A DNA stretch of 64,000 bases from Rhabdothermincola sediminis (GTDB taxonomy: Bacteria > Actinomycetota > Acidimicrobiia > Acidimicrobiales > Acidimicrobilacustridaceae), in contig NZ_JACFSZ010000011.1 of NCBI RefSeq assembly GCF_014805525.1, positions 1-64,000 of the forward strand, written 5' to 3'. Made by a program: the position numbers and the translations under genes. Positions 1 to 8,724 of the stretch are shown here, piece by piece. Every line of letters starts with the position of its first letter. Position 1 is the first letter of the stretch. The notes under the pieces were generated by a model. It did no database searches. It was not told the origin of the DNA and worked only from the letters and a program-made list of their open reading frames with translations.

Positions 1-1
1 G

Positions 2-2359
2 GTCCGGTACTGCTACGTGGTCACCAACCCGGGGAATGCGCCGTTGCTGAACGTGGCGTTGGTCGATGACAACGGCACGCCGGGGAATCCGGGGGATGAC
101 TTCGCGGTGACGCTGTCGGGTCTGTCGGATCAGGACGGTGACGGCCAGGCGGACGATCTGGCGGTTGGCGGCACCGCCACCGGCCAGTCGGCGCCCAAGG
201 TGTGGAGCACCGCCGGTTCGATCACGAATGTGGCGAGAGCTTCGGGCTCGAGTGCGTCTGGCCAGCAGTTCACCGATACCGACGACGCGGTGGTCATGGT
301 GACCCGACCGGCGGTGGCGGTGGTGAAGACGGCGGTGCGTGAGGGTCAGTCGTGTCCGGGAGTCGACGGCGTCACGCTCGTGGTGGAGGAGGGCCAGCAG
401 GTCCGGTACTGCTACGTGGTCACCAACCCGGGGAATGCGCCGTTGCTGAACGTGGCGTTGGTCGATGACAACGGCACGCCGGGGAATCCGGGGGATGACT
501 TCGCGGTGACGCTGTCGGGTCTGTCGGATCAGGACGGTGACGGCCAGGCGGACGATCTGGCGGTTGGCGGCACCGCCACCGGCCAGTCGGCGCCCAAGGT
601 GTGGAGCACCGCCGGTTCGATCACGAATGTGGCGAGAGCTTCGGGCTCGAGTGCGTCTGGCCAGCAGTTCACCGATACCGACGACGCGGTGGTCATGGTG
701 ACCCGACCGGCGGTGGCGGTGGTGAAGACGGCGGTGCGTGAGGGTCAGTCGTGTCCGGGAGTCGACGGCGTCACGCTCGTGGTGGAGGAGGGCCAGCAGG
801 TCCGGTACTGCTACGTGGTCACCAACCCGGGGAATGCGCCGTTGCTGAACGTGTCGTTGGTCGACGACAACGGCACCCCGCTGATCCTCGGCGACGACTT
901 CGCGGTGACCCTGTCGGGTCTGTCGGATCAGGACGGCGACGGGCAAGCGGACGATCTCGCCGTTGGCGGCGCCGCGACCGGGCAGTCGGCGCTCATGAGC
1001 TTCGAACCGGGCACCGTCATGAACGTGGCCACCGCCAGCGGATCGAGCAGGTCGGGTGAGCACCTCTCCGACACCGACACCGCCGTGGTACGGGTCGACG
1101 ACGTCGCGCCGACGATCGTGGTGACCAAGTCCGCCGACCCGACGTCGGTGCCGGAGCCAGGCGCGCCGGTGACCTTCGCCGTGTCTATCCACAACACGTC
1201 GTTCGAACCGGTGATGGTCACCGCGATCACCGATTCGATCGATGAGAGCACCCCGTTCGACGCCACGGTAGCGATAGCACCGATCACCGCGACGACCTGC
1301 GAGACCGGCGTGTGGATCGCACCAGGATCCACGTACTCCTGCGAGTTCACCCTGGTCGTGTCGGGCAACGCCGAGGAAGTCGTCACCGACGTGGTACGAG
1401 CAACCGTCATCGATGATGACGGCACGACTGCCAACGGCGAGGACGATGCCTCGGTCATCATCACCGATGTGCCGCCGACGGTCGAGGTCACCAAGGACGA
1501 CGGTGGCGCGAGCGTGGCGGCACCGGGTGGTGAGGTCACCTATACCGTGTCGATCCACAACACGTCCTTCGAGCCGGTGACGATCACTGCCGTCACCGAC
1601 TCAATCGACGGCGGCACGCCGTTCAGCGTGACGGCACCCGCTACCGATCCGGTACTCGCCACCACGTGCGAAGCGGGCGTGAGCATCGGTCCTGACGAGA
1701 TCTACACCTGCGAGTTCACGGTGCGGGTCGAAGGCTCGGGTGGTGAGGTCGTCACCGACACGGTGGTGGCTTCAGTCGTGGATGACGACGGCGCTCCAGC
1801 CTCTGACGACGACGACGAGCAGACCCCGGTCACACCGGTCGCGGATCTGGCCATCGTCAAGGAGACACCTGCGACGATCTTCACCGTCGGCGAGCAGGCG
1901 ACCTACACGCTGCGAGTCACGAACAACGGACCGTCCACCGCTACGAACGTGGTGGTGACCGACCAACTGCCGGCCGGATTGACCTTGGTGTCGGTCCAGC
2001 CGCCGAGTGGGTGGAGCTGCGCCGGCACCACCACCATCACCTGCACCGTGCCCTCGATGGCCGCCGGCACCACCGTGGAGATCACCCTCACGGTCCTCGT
2101 CGGCTCCGGTGCCCAACCGTCCGTGACCAACGTGGCCGAGGTTCGTGCCGACGAGCCGGACGAGATCCCGTCGAACAACCGTGACGACGTCACCACCCCG
2201 GTCGTCGCGGTGGCGGGCGTGACTCAGGCACGACCGACGGTGCAGGCGGCGACCCTGCCGCGCACCGGTCTCGACCTCGCTCGGGGCGTGGGCGCCGGCG
2301 TGCTGTTCGTCGGAGTCGGGCTGGTGCTGGTGTTGGCCGGGCGCCGGCGTCGAGCGTGA
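2..2359 (+). CDS. Repeat-rich LPXTG-anchored surface protein (3' part)
   Basis: The 5' end lies outside the window; the frame is open from base 2. The visible 785 residues start with three tandem DUF11/SdrD-like beta-sandwich units of 133 residues (period 399 bp; units begin at bases 2, 401 and 800). Two diverged Ig-like units follow (conserved IHNTSFEP, about 1.1-1.8 kb), then a DUF11 domain (about 1.84-2.2 kb, VTNNGPSTATNV). The C-terminus is a classic cell-wall sorting signal: LPRTG at 2255-2269, a hydrophobic helix and an RRRR tail. This predicts sortase cleavage and covalent attachment to peptidoglycan, with the repeats forming a stalk. Acidic DDNGTP and DQDGDGQADD motifs could bind calcium. 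The first two units look identical in DNA, implying recent duplication or gene conversion. The ligand is unknown and no sortase gene is in the window. Confidence 0.9.
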   Translation, partial: VRYCYVVTNPGNAPLLNVALVDDNGTPGNPGDDFAVTLSGLSDQDGDGQADDLAVGGTATGQSAPKVWSTAGSITNVARASGSSASGQQFTDTDDAVVMVTRPAVAVVKTAVREGQSCPGVDGVTLVVEEGQQVRYCYVVTNPGNAPLLNVALVDDNGTPGNPGDDFAVTLSGLSDQDGDGQADDLAVGGTATGQSAPKVWSTAGSITNVARASGSSASGQQFTDTDDAVVMVTRPAVAVVKTAVREGQSCPGVDGVTLVVEEGQQVRYCYVVTNPGNAPLLNVSLVDDNGTPLILGDDFAVTLSGLSDQDGDGQADDLAVGGAATGQSALMSFEPGTVMNVATASGSSRSGEHLSDTDTAVVRVDDVAPTIVVTKSADPTSVPEPGAPVTFAVSIHNTSFEPVMVTAITDSIDESTPFDATVAIAPITATTCETGVWIAPGSTYSCEFTLVVSGNAEEVVTDVVRATVIDDDGTTANGEDDASVIITDVPPTVEVTKDDGGASVAAPGGEVTYTVSIHNTSFEPVTITAVTDSIDGGTPFSVTAPATDPVLATTCEAGVSIGPDEIYTCEFTVRVEGSGGEVVTDTVVASVVDDDGAPASDDDDEQTPVTPVADLAIVKETPATIFTVGEQATYTLRVTNNGPSTATNVVVTDQLPAGLTLVSVQPPSGWSCAGTTTITCTVPSMAAGTTVEITLTVLVGSGAQPSVTNVAEVRADEPDEIPSNNRDDVTTPVVAVAGVTQARPTVQAATLPRTGLDLARGVGAGVLFVGVGLVLVLAGRRRRA

Positions 2360-2793
2360 CGGTAGGGGGCCGTCGCGCACGGTATGTGGTGGGTGCAGCC
2401 CTGTTGCTCGCCGGATGTAGGGCCGGCGAGCAACAGGCGGGCCCGCCCATCGCGACCAACTTCACCGGTGGAGGTCCAGCCCGGCTCGAGCTGGCGGGCG
2501 AGACCTTCACCTTCGCCGTGGCTTGCGAATCGACCGGGGGTGACGGCACCGGCACGTTGCTGATCTCAGGTCGGGGCGCACGCGCCGATCAGGTCCCGAT
2601 CGCGGTCAGCGCGGAGATGTCGCTGGGTGACGGCACCGGCTCGATGGGTGCCAACCTCGGTGGCGATCCGCCGAAGGTGGTGCGTGCCCCGGACGCTGCT
2701 GTGGAGAGCGGTCCACCGCTTCGGATCACCGGGGACTTCGAAGGCATCGGGGTGGGCACCCTCGTGGTGGAAGGCTGCAGCCCCGGCCCGTGA
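2356..2793 (+). CDS. Small predicted lipoprotein
   Basis: A 145-residue protein whose GTG start overlaps the stop of the surface-protein gene (GTGA), so the two are probably translationally coupled. The N-terminus has arginines, a short hydrophobic stretch and a lipobox, LLAGC, predicting export and lipidation. The mature part is Gly/Thr/Val-rich and beta-strand-like, with a second cysteine (CES) near the middle and a third near the C-terminus (EGCSPGP), which could form a disulfide. I recognise no family. Coupling to the sortase-anchored protein suggests a surface partner, which is inference only. Confidence 0.7.
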   Translation: MTVGGRRARYVVGAALLLAGCRAGEQQAGPPIATNFTGGGPARLELAGETFTFAVACESTGGDGTGTLLISGRGARADQVPIAVSAEMSLGDGTGSMGANLGGDPPKVVRAPDAAVESGPPLRITGDFEGIGVGTLVVEGCSPGP

Positions 2794-2802
2794 GACCGTC
2801 GA

Positions 2803-3003
2803 TCAACGCAAGATCGCCGCGAGGGCATCGGGTGGGACCGCGGAGGCGAACAGGAACCCCTGAGCGAGGTCACAGCCGAGCCCACGCAGCAGCTCCAATT
2901 GCTCCGCGCTCTCCACCCCTTCGGCGACCACGCTGAGATCGAGCTGACGCCCGAGGCCGGTGACCGCCGCGACGATCGCTCGATCGGCGCCAACCTCCGG
3001 CAC
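2803..3003 (-). pseudogene. Fragment of an EAL-domain (c-di-GMP phosphodiesterase) gene
   Basis: About 60 codons on the minus strand encode the C-terminal end of an EAL domain: DRAIVAAV, the VVAEGVES motif and GCDLAQGFLFASAVP, ending at a normal stop. Upstream of about 3003 the frame turns into unrelated Pro/Arg/His-rich sequence and meets a stop near 3076, so the catalytic EAL and metal-binding motifs are missing. This is best read as the remnant of a deleted c-di-GMP phosphodiesterase or GGDEF-EAL protein. The rest of the 2794-3316 gap holds no convincing gene. Confidence 0.7.
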
Positions 3004-3316
3004 TGGAGGGTCCTCGGAGTGGAGGTGTGGTGGTCTGGGACATGGCGGCTCGGTCGATCGCGGCGCGAATGCCAGTCAACCGACCGTGGCGGCGAACAGG
3101 CAGGGGTGTGCGTCACATGGTCTAGCCCCCGGGCTGCGAGCTGGTCGGGTCGAGCGCTCCGGTTGGCGCTGTCCGCCCGGCGATTCCGAGCTCGTTCTAT
3201 TCCCCCCCCAGGCCTTGACACGGCCCGAGGGTTGCCACGTTCATTAGGCGGTGCCTCCAAGCTCGCCAGACCTTCGGCCGATCGCTGCTGGCCCGGTTCG
3301 CACCGAAGGTGCGCCC

Positions 3317-4498
3317 ATGCTGCCTTCCGCCGTGGTTCGTGCCCGGTTGGTGGTCGACAGCACCGGCCTCGAGCAACTCCTCGGGTTGCTGCGCGAGGCG
3401 GGCTACCGGGTGCTCGGCCCGACGGTGCGCGACCGCTCGATCGTCCTCGACGAGCTCCGGTCGGTCAGCGATCTGCCCCGCGGCTGGACCGACGACCAGG
3501 AACCCGGTTCGTATCGGCTCCGGCGCCGGGAGGACGGCGCGTACTTCGGCTGGGCCGTCGGCCCTCACGCGTGGCGCCAGTTCCTGTTCCCACCTCGAAC
3601 CCGCCTCTGGCGGGCCGAGCGCTCCGATGACGGCTTCGATGTCGTCATCGATGACCCGAGCAGCGAGCCGCCCTTGGCGTTCGTCGGTGTGCGCTCCTGC
3701 GACCTGCACGCCATCGCCATCCAGGACCGGGTGTTCATCGGGGGCGGCCCGACCGATCCTCTCTACGCTCACCGGCGGCAAGGGTGCTTCGTCGTGGCCG
3801 TGCACTGTTCCGATCCGGCAACCACCTGCTTCTGCTCGTCCATGCGGGCCGGACCTCGGGCCGAAGGCGGCTACGACCTCGCGCTCACCGAGCTGCTCGG
3901 GCCCCCGCACGAGTTCCTGCTCGAAGCCGCCACCGAGAAGGCGGTCGCGCTGCTCGATGGCATCGACGGGCGGCCGAGCACACCCGAAGACATCGCGGCC
4001 TCGCTCGAGGTCACTGCCCAGGCGGCCCGGCGCATGAGCCGCCGAGTCGAAACCGAGGGCATCGCCGAGCTGCTCGCCTCCAACCTGGACCACCCCCGAT
4101 GGGACGAGGTGGCCGAGCGGTGCCTGGCGTGCACGAACTGCACGCTGGTCTGCCCGACCTGCTTCTGCAGCAGCGTGGAGGACGTCACCGACCTCACCGG
4201 TGCGGAGGCCGAGCGATGGAGGCGGTGGGATTCCTGCTTCACCCTCGATCACTCGTATCTCAACGGAGCCAGCGTCCGCGGCACCCACCGCGACCGCTAC
4301 CGCCAGTGGCTCACGCACAAGCTCGGCACCTGGATCGAGCAGTTCGGCAGCTCGGGTTGTGTGGGCTGTGGACGCTGCATCACCTGGTGCCCGGTGGGGA
4401 TCGACCTGACGGAGGAGGTGGCTGCCATCTGGGCGGAGCCCACTCAGGAGCCCGATCCCGCCGAGGTCGCCATGCCCGTTCGTGAGGGCCGCGGATGA
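3317..4498 (+). CDS. hyhB: Group 3b [NiFe]-hydrogenase iron-sulfur (beta) subunit
   Basis: A 393-residue HydB/HyhB-like subunit that passes electrons between the hydrogenase module and the flavin subunit. Two ferredoxin-type cysteine clusters are visible near the C-terminus. The first begins at about residue 269 (CLACTNC, then CPTCFC); the second at about residue 348 (CVGCGRC, then CPVGI). The N-terminal two thirds match the family shared with anaerobic sulfite reductase subunit A. The frame is open from a GTG at 3251, but I prefer the ATG at 3317, which has a GAAGG ribosome site and begins close to the family start. It is the first gene of the operon; its stop overlaps the next start (ATGA). 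Confidence 0.9.
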   Translation: MLPSAVVRARLVVDSTGLEQLLGLLREAGYRVLGPTVRDRSIVLDELRSVSDLPRGWTDDQEPGSYRLRRREDGAYFGWAVGPHAWRQFLFPPRTRLWRAERSDDGFDVVIDDPSSEPPLAFVGVRSCDLHAIAIQDRVFIGGGPTDPLYAHRRQGCFVVAVHCSDPATTCFCSSMRAGPRAEGGYDLALTELLGPPHEFLLEAATEKAVALLDGIDGRPSTPEDIAASLEVTAQAARRMSRRVETEGIAELLASNLDHPRWDEVAERCLACTNCTLVCPTCFCSSVEDVTDLTGAEAERWRRWDSCFTLDHSYLNGASVRGTHRDRYRQWLTHKLGTWIEQFGSSGCVGCGRCITWCPVGIDLTEEVAAIWAEPTQEPDPAEVAMPVREGRG

Positions 4499-4974
4499 AG
4501 GGCATCCGCGAGCTGCTCGCCGAGCATCCGGTGTTCGCCGATCTCCCCGAGGGCGATCTCGACCTCATCGCCGGCTGCGGTGTCAACGTCCACTTCGACG
4601 AGGGTGAGCAGATCTTCGAAGAAGGAGGACCGGCCGACACCTTCTACGTGATCCGCCACGGGCGGGTAGCGCTCGACGTCCACGCACCGGGACGAGGCTC
4701 GCTCGTGGTGGCCACGTTGCGCGACGGCGACGTGGTCGGCTGGTCGTGGCTGTTCCCGCCCTACCGCTGGAGCCTCGGCGCCCGGGCCACGGCCGAGACC
4801 TCGGCCATCGCGCTCGACGGCGCGTGCCTCCGCGGCAAGTGTGACGACGACACCGCCCTCGGCTACCGGCTGATGCAACGCTTCGCTCGCATCGCCCAGG
4901 AGCGGCTCTTGCAGACCCGTCTCCAGCTCCTCGACGTCTACGGCAACCCGGTGGGTGACGGGCATGTCGGTTGA
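4495..4974 (+). CDS. Stand-alone cyclic-nucleotide-binding-fold protein of the hydrogenase operon
   Basis: A 159-residue protein consisting almost only of a Crp/cNMP-binding beta-roll (FADLPEGDLDLIAGC, EGEQIFEEGGPADTFYVIRHGRVAL) plus the C-terminal helix; there is no helix-turn-helix, so it is not a DNA-binding regulator. The segment equivalent to the phosphate-binding cassette reads VGWSWLFPPYRWSLGARA: the conserved Gly-Glu pair that holds the cAMP ribose is replaced by Gly-Trp, while a distal Arg remains. A conserved-looking GACLRGKC Cys pair follows. From memory, such proteins sit between the FeS and flavin subunit genes of actinobacterial group 3b hydrogenases. An allosteric or assembly role is likely, but the ligand is unknown. 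Confidence 0.85.
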   Translation: MKGIRELLAEHPVFADLPEGDLDLIAGCGVNVHFDEGEQIFEEGGPADTFYVIRHGRVALDVHAPGRGSLVVATLRDGDVVGWSWLFPPYRWSLGARATAETSAIALDGACLRGKCDDDTALGYRLMQRFARIAQERLLQTRLQLLDVYGNPVGDGHVG

Positions 4975-5818
4975 GCTCCAGCACGCTCCGGTCGGCGGTC
5001 CGCCGATGGTCCCGTCCCGCCACCGGGTCGTGGCGGTCACCCGGGAGCTCGCTGACACGGTGACCTTCGAGCTCGAGCCGATCGATCGAGCACTCGACCC
5101 GCCGGAGCCCGGGCAGTTCAACATGGTGTACGCGTTCGGTCAGGGTGAGGTGCCGATCTCGGTGAGTGGCGACCCGGCGAGGGGCGACACGGTCGTCCAC
5201 ACCGTCCGCTCTGTCGGTGCGACCACCCAGGCGCTGTGCGCGCTCGGCCCTGGCGAGGTCGTGGGATTGCGCGGACCCTATGGGCGAGGGTGGGACGTCG
5301 AGCGGGCCCGAGGGCGTGACGTGGTGGTGATCGGTGGAGGCATCGGTTTCGCCCCGCTCCGGCCGATCATCTACCGAATCCTCGAGGATCGCCAGGCGTA
5401 TGGGCGTGTCAACGTCCTCGTCGGCGCTCGGTCCCCCGAGACACTGCTGTACCGGGCCGAGCTCGAGGAGTGGCGGTCACGCTCCGACCTGTCGGTGGAG
5501 GTCACCGTCGATCGCGCCGGTCCGGATTGGCGGGGTGATGTCGGAGTCGTCACCGCGCTGATCACCCGAGCCACCATCGATCCGGCTGGCACCGTCGCCT
5601 TCCTCTGCGGACCCGAGATCATGATGCGGTTCGCGGCGAACACCTTGACCGGACGGGGCGTCTCGCCGGGCGACATCGAGGTCTCCCTCGAACGCAACAT
5701 GAAGTGCGCCGTCGCGCAGTGCGGCCACTGCCAGCTTGGCCCGATCTTCGTGTGCCGCGAGGGACCGGTCGGAACGTGGGAACGGCTCCAGCCGCTCCTG
5801 GCGGTGCGAGGCCTGTGA
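4964..5818 (+). CDS. hyhG: Group 3b hydrogenase FAD/NAD(P)-binding (gamma) subunit
   Basis: A 284-residue flavoprotein of the ferredoxin-NADP reductase/dihydroorotate-dehydrogenase electron-transfer type. It should carry FAD, bind NAD(P)H ([15 protein letters not shown] pyrophosphate loop, FLCGPEIMM) and hold a [2Fe-2S] cluster through the C-terminal cysteines of [18 protein letters not shown]. It links H2 oxidation or evolution to the NAD(P) pool in the cytoplasm. The ATG at 4964 overlaps the preceding stop by 11 bases and has a GGTGGG purine run about 8 bases upstream. A GTG at 4955 is the alternative start. Confidence 0.92.
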   Translation: MSVELQHAPVGGPPMVPSRHRVVAVTRELADTVTFELEPIDRALDPPEPGQFNMVYAFGQGEVPISVSGDPARGDTVVHTVRSVGATTQALCALGPGEVVGLRGPYGRGWDVERARGRDVVVIGGGIGFAPLRPIIYRILEDRQAYGRVNVLVGARSPETLLYRAELEEWRSRSDLSVEVTVDRAGPDWRGDVGVVTALITRATIDPAGTVAFLCGPEIMMRFAANTLTGRGVSPGDIEVSLERNMKCAVAQCGHCQLGPIFVCREGPVGTWERLQPLLAVRGL

Positions 5819-6666
5819 GCACCCGCCCGAAGCTCGCGGTGTGGAAGTTCGCCTCGTGCGACGGGTGCCAGCTCACCCTGCTCGACTGCGAGGACGAGCT
5901 GCTCGACGTCTCCGGCGCCCTCGACATCGCCTACTTCCTCGAGGCATCGAGCGCGCCGGTCGCTGGCCCCTACGACTTGTCGCTGGTGGAGGGCTCCATC
6001 ACCACGCCGTCCGATCGGGACCGCATCCGCCGCATCCGTGAGGCGTCGGCACGGCTGGTGACGATCGGTGCCTGTGCCACGGCGGGAGGCATCCAGGCGC
6101 TGCGCAACTTCGCCGACGTGGAGGGGTTCCTGTCGATCGTGTACGCGCAACCGTCGTTCATCTCCACCCTCGCGGAGAGCACGCCCATCGCCGCTCACGT
6201 GCCGGTGGATTTCGAGCTGCGGGGCTGCCCGATCGACAAGCGGCAGCTCCTCGAGGTCCTTTCGGCCTTCCTTGCCCGCCGCCGGCCGGCGGTGCCGGCC
6301 CATAGCGTGTGCGTCGAGTGCAAGGAGCGGGGCAACGTGTGCGTGATGGTGGCGCACGGCACCCCCTGCCTCGGGCCTGCGACCCACGCTGGATGCGGCG
6401 CGCTGTGCCCCACCTACCACCGGGGCTGCTACGGATGCTTCGGTCCGATGGAGTCCCCGCGGTCCCGAGCGCTGGCAGAGCGCTTCGAGCAGATGGGGGT
6501 CACCGACCGCGACATCAGCCGTGTGCTACGCACCTTCAACGCGTGGGCTCCCGGTTTCCGGGAGGAGGGCACCCGGCGAGCGGAGGCGGCCACCGTGGCC
6601 GTGACCTTTCGGGGGAACAGGGCCCGAAGTGGACACGAGTCGGACCGTGCGGAGGATCGGCGATGA
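5815..6666 (+). CDS. hyhS: Group 3b [NiFe]-hydrogenase small subunit
   Basis: A 283-residue small subunit. It starts at a GTG overlapping the hyhG stop (GTGA), giving the usual N-terminus with [13 protein letters not shown], whose cysteines ligate the proximal [4Fe-4S] cluster. Further ligands are in GACATAGG and [12 protein letters not shown]-terminal ferredoxin-like cysteine block ([33 protein letters not shown]) should hold the medial and distal clusters. There is no twin-arginine signal peptide, consistent with a soluble cytoplasmic group 3 enzyme. The stop overlaps the start of the large subunit gene. Confidence 0.93.
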   Translation: MSTRPKLAVWKFASCDGCQLTLLDCEDELLDVSGALDIAYFLEASSAPVAGPYDLSLVEGSITTPSDRDRIRRIREASARLVTIGACATAGGIQALRNFADVEGFLSIVYAQPSFISTLAESTPIAAHVPVDFELRGCPIDKRQLLEVLSAFLARRRPAVPAHSVCVECKERGNVCVMVAHGTPCLGPATHAGCGALCPTYHRGCYGCFGPMESPRSRALAERFEQMGVTDRDISRVLRTFNAWAPGFREEGTRRAEAATVAVTFRGNRARSGHESDRAEDRR

Positions 6667-7964
6667 CCCATCGGGCGCCGGCCGGGCGCACGCTGAAGGT
6701 CGACAGCCTGGCTCGGGTCGAGGGTGAGGGGGCGCTCTACATCGAGACCGTCGACGGCCGAGTGGCCGACGTGCAGCTCCGCATCTACGAGCCCCCGCGG
6801 TTCTTCGAGGCGTTCCTGCGGGGGCGTTCCTACCTCGAGCCTCCCGACATCACGGCCCGGATCTGCGGCATCTGTCCCGTCGCCTACCAGATGAGCGCGT
6901 GCCGGGCGATCGAGGACGCCTGTGGCGTGGTGGTGGACGGCCCGCTCGAGCTGCTCCGGCGCATCTTGTACGCCGGTGAGTGGATCGAGAGCCACACCCT
7001 GCACATCTACCTGCTGCACGCGCCGGACTTCTTCGGGCTCGACTCCGCCGTGGCGCTCGCCGGGCGCGACCGGCCCAGCGTGGAGCGAGGCTTGCGGCTG
7101 AAGAAGGCGGGGAACCAGCTCATCGAGTTCATCGGCGGTCGGGCCATCCACCCGGTGAACGTGCGGGTCGGCGGCTTCCACCGCGTCCCCACCTCGCGCG
7201 AGCTGCAGCGTCTCCGCCCCGGGCTCGAGCGCGCCCGCGACGACGCCCTGGCCACCGTCGAGTGGGTCGCCGGTTTCGAGTTCCCCGATGCGGGGCACGA
7301 CTACACCTTCGTCTCGGTGCGGGAGCCGGATCGCTACCCGGTCCTCGGCGGCCGGGTGGTGTCGAACCGGGGGCTCGATATCAGCGATGCCGAGTTCCTC
7401 GATCGAGTGACCGAGGAGCAGGTCGAGCACTCGAACGCGCTGCACGCCACCCTGGACGGGGATCACTACCTGTGTGGCGCGCTGGCCCGCTACTCGTTGA
7501 ACCACGACCGGCTCCGCCCTGTCGCATTGGACGCGGCACGGCGGGCCGGTCTCGGAGCGACCTGCACCAACCCGTTCCGCAGCATCGTGGTTCGGGCCGT
7601 GGAGGTGCTGCACGCGTGCGAGGAGGCACTGGCGGCCATCGACGCCTACGAGGAGCCCGACACCCCCGCGCTGCGGGTGGAGCCTCGGGCCGGTGTGGGG
7701 CACGGTTGCACCGAGGCGCCACGAGGGCTGCTGTACCACCGCTACGTGCTGGAGGAGGACGGCACGATCGCCGATGCGGTGATCGTCCCCCCGACCTCGC
7801 AGAACCAGCCGACCATCGAGCACGATCTGTGGCACCTGGTGGAGGACAACCTGGCGCTGGACGACGAGGCATTGACCCGACGGTGCGAGATGGCGATCCG
7901 CAACCACGACCCGTGCATCTCGTGCGCGACGCACTTCCTCGAGCTCGAGCGGGTCGATCGGTGA
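6663..7964 (+). CDS. hyhL: Group 3b [NiFe]-hydrogenase large (catalytic) subunit
   Basis: A 433-residue catalytic subunit carrying the NiFe(CN)2CO site. The L1 motif ([11 protein letters not shown], about residue 61) and the L2 motif ([10 protein letters not shown]-terminal) supply the four nickel-ligating cysteines. A nine-residue extension after the L2 histidine (FLELERVDR) should be removed by the endopeptidase encoded next. LARVEGEG near the start is the conserved N-terminal motif. The length and absence of an export signal fit group 3b (NADP-linked, sometimes called sulfhydrogenase) rather than membrane-bound groups 1 or 2. The ATG overlaps the hyhS stop. Confidence 0.95.
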   Translation: MTHRAPAGRTLKVDSLARVEGEGALYIETVDGRVADVQLRIYEPPRFFEAFLRGRSYLEPPDITARICGICPVAYQMSACRAIEDACGVVVDGPLELLRRILYAGEWIESHTLHIYLLHAPDFFGLDSAVALAGRDRPSVERGLRLKKAGNQLIEFIGGRAIHPVNVRVGGFHRVPTSRELQRLRPGLERARDDALATVEWVAGFEFPDAGHDYTFVSVREPDRYPVLGGRVVSNRGLDISDAEFLDRVTEEQVEHSNALHATLDGDHYLCGALARYSLNHDRLRPVALDAARRAGLGATCTNPFRSIVVRAVEVLHACEEALAAIDAYEEPDTPALRVEPRAGVGHGCTEAPRGLLYHRYVLEEDGTIADAVIVPPTSQNQPTIEHDLWHLVEDNLALDDEALTRRCEMAIRNHDPCISCATHFLELERVDR

Positions 7965-8479
7965 CCGGCGACCCGGCAGCCGTGGCGCACCGCGGTGGGC
8001 GTGAGCAACCCGCTCGGGCGGCGGTGGTCGGCGTCGGCAACCCGTGGCGGCGCGACGACGGCGTCGGTCATCGTGTGGTGGAAGCTGCCCGCCGGTGGCT
8101 TCCGCCAGAGGTGGCGGTGGCGCTGGTCGACGGGGAACCGACCCGGTTGCTCGAGGCGTGGGAAGGGGTGGATCTGGCGGTGGTCGTGGACGGGATCCGC
8201 GCCGGTGGCCGGGCAGGGGCTGTCCGATGCGTCGACCTGCTCGCTGGCCCCCTGGTGACCGTCCCGGCGGTGAGCAGCCACGGCGGCGGCGTGGCCGAGG
8301 CCGTCGAGCTGGGTCGGGTGCTGGGGCGCCTGCCGGCGAGCCTGGTGCTCATCGGCGTGGAGATCACCGACGAGGCGGATGGGCCAGGGCTCTCGCCAGC
8401 GGTGGCGGCGGCGGTCGACCAGGCGGCGCGGCGGGTGGCCGAGGTGGTGTCCTGGGCGAGAGCGGGGGGTGGGGGCTGA
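7961..8479 (+). CDS. Hydrogenase maturation endopeptidase (HycI/HoxM family)
   Basis: A 172-residue peptidase. The N-terminal VVGVGNPWRRDDGVGHRVVE is the signature loop of the HycI/HybD/HoxW family, whose acidic residues recognise the nickel centre before the C-terminal tail of the large subunit is cut. A conserved SSHGGGVAEAVELG segment follows in mid-protein. The GTG start overlaps the hyhL stop (GTGA), so protease and substrate are co-translated. The specificity for this hyhL tail is inferred from position. Confidence 0.92.
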   Translation: MTGDPAAVAHRGGREQPARAAVVGVGNPWRRDDGVGHRVVEAARRWLPPEVAVALVDGEPTRLLEAWEGVDLAVVVDGIRAGGRAGAVRCVDLLAGPLVTVPAVSSHGGGVAEAVELGRVLGRLPASLVLIGVEITDEADGPGLSPAVAAAVDQAARRVAEVVSWARAGGGG

Positions 8480-8724
8480 TGTGTCTGTCGCTCGTGGGAC
8501 GGGTGTGCGAGGTGAACGGTGAGCACGCTCGAGTCGACGCCGGCGGCACGATCCGCTCGGCGTCGATCGCCATGCAGCTGATCGAGGGCACCGATGTGCG
8601 CGAGGGTGACTGGGTGCTCGTCCACACCGGTTTCGTCGTGACCGTGCTCGGGGAGGACGACGCCCGGCAGATCGCGCGCGCCCGCGCCGCACTGGCGGAT
8701 CTGGAGGGAGCCACGGATGCGTGA
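8479..8724 (+). CDS. hypC: Hydrogenase assembly chaperone HypC
   Basis: An 81-residue HypC/HybG/HupF-family protein. It begins MCLSLVGRV; the cysteine directly after the initiator Met is the essential residue that carries the Fe(CN)2CO group with HypD and binds the large-subunit precursor. The rest matches the OB-like fold (EGTDVREGDWVLVHTGFVV). Its ATG overlaps the previous stop by one base (TGATG). The partner genes hypA, B, D, E and F are not in the window and must lie elsewhere. Confidence 0.95.
   Translation: MCLSLVGRVCEVNGEHARVDAGGTIRSASIAMQLIEGTDVREGDWVLVHTGFVVTVLGEDDARQIARARAALADLEGATDA

Noticed and set aside
3215-3220. TTGACA as promoter of the hydrogenase operon
   Set aside because: The spacing to any TA-rich -10 is wrong; support is too weak to list.
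6429-7934. 501-codon open frame antisense to the large hydrogenase subunit
   Set aside because: It has no protein-family resemblance and is a mirror of GC-rich coding sequence.
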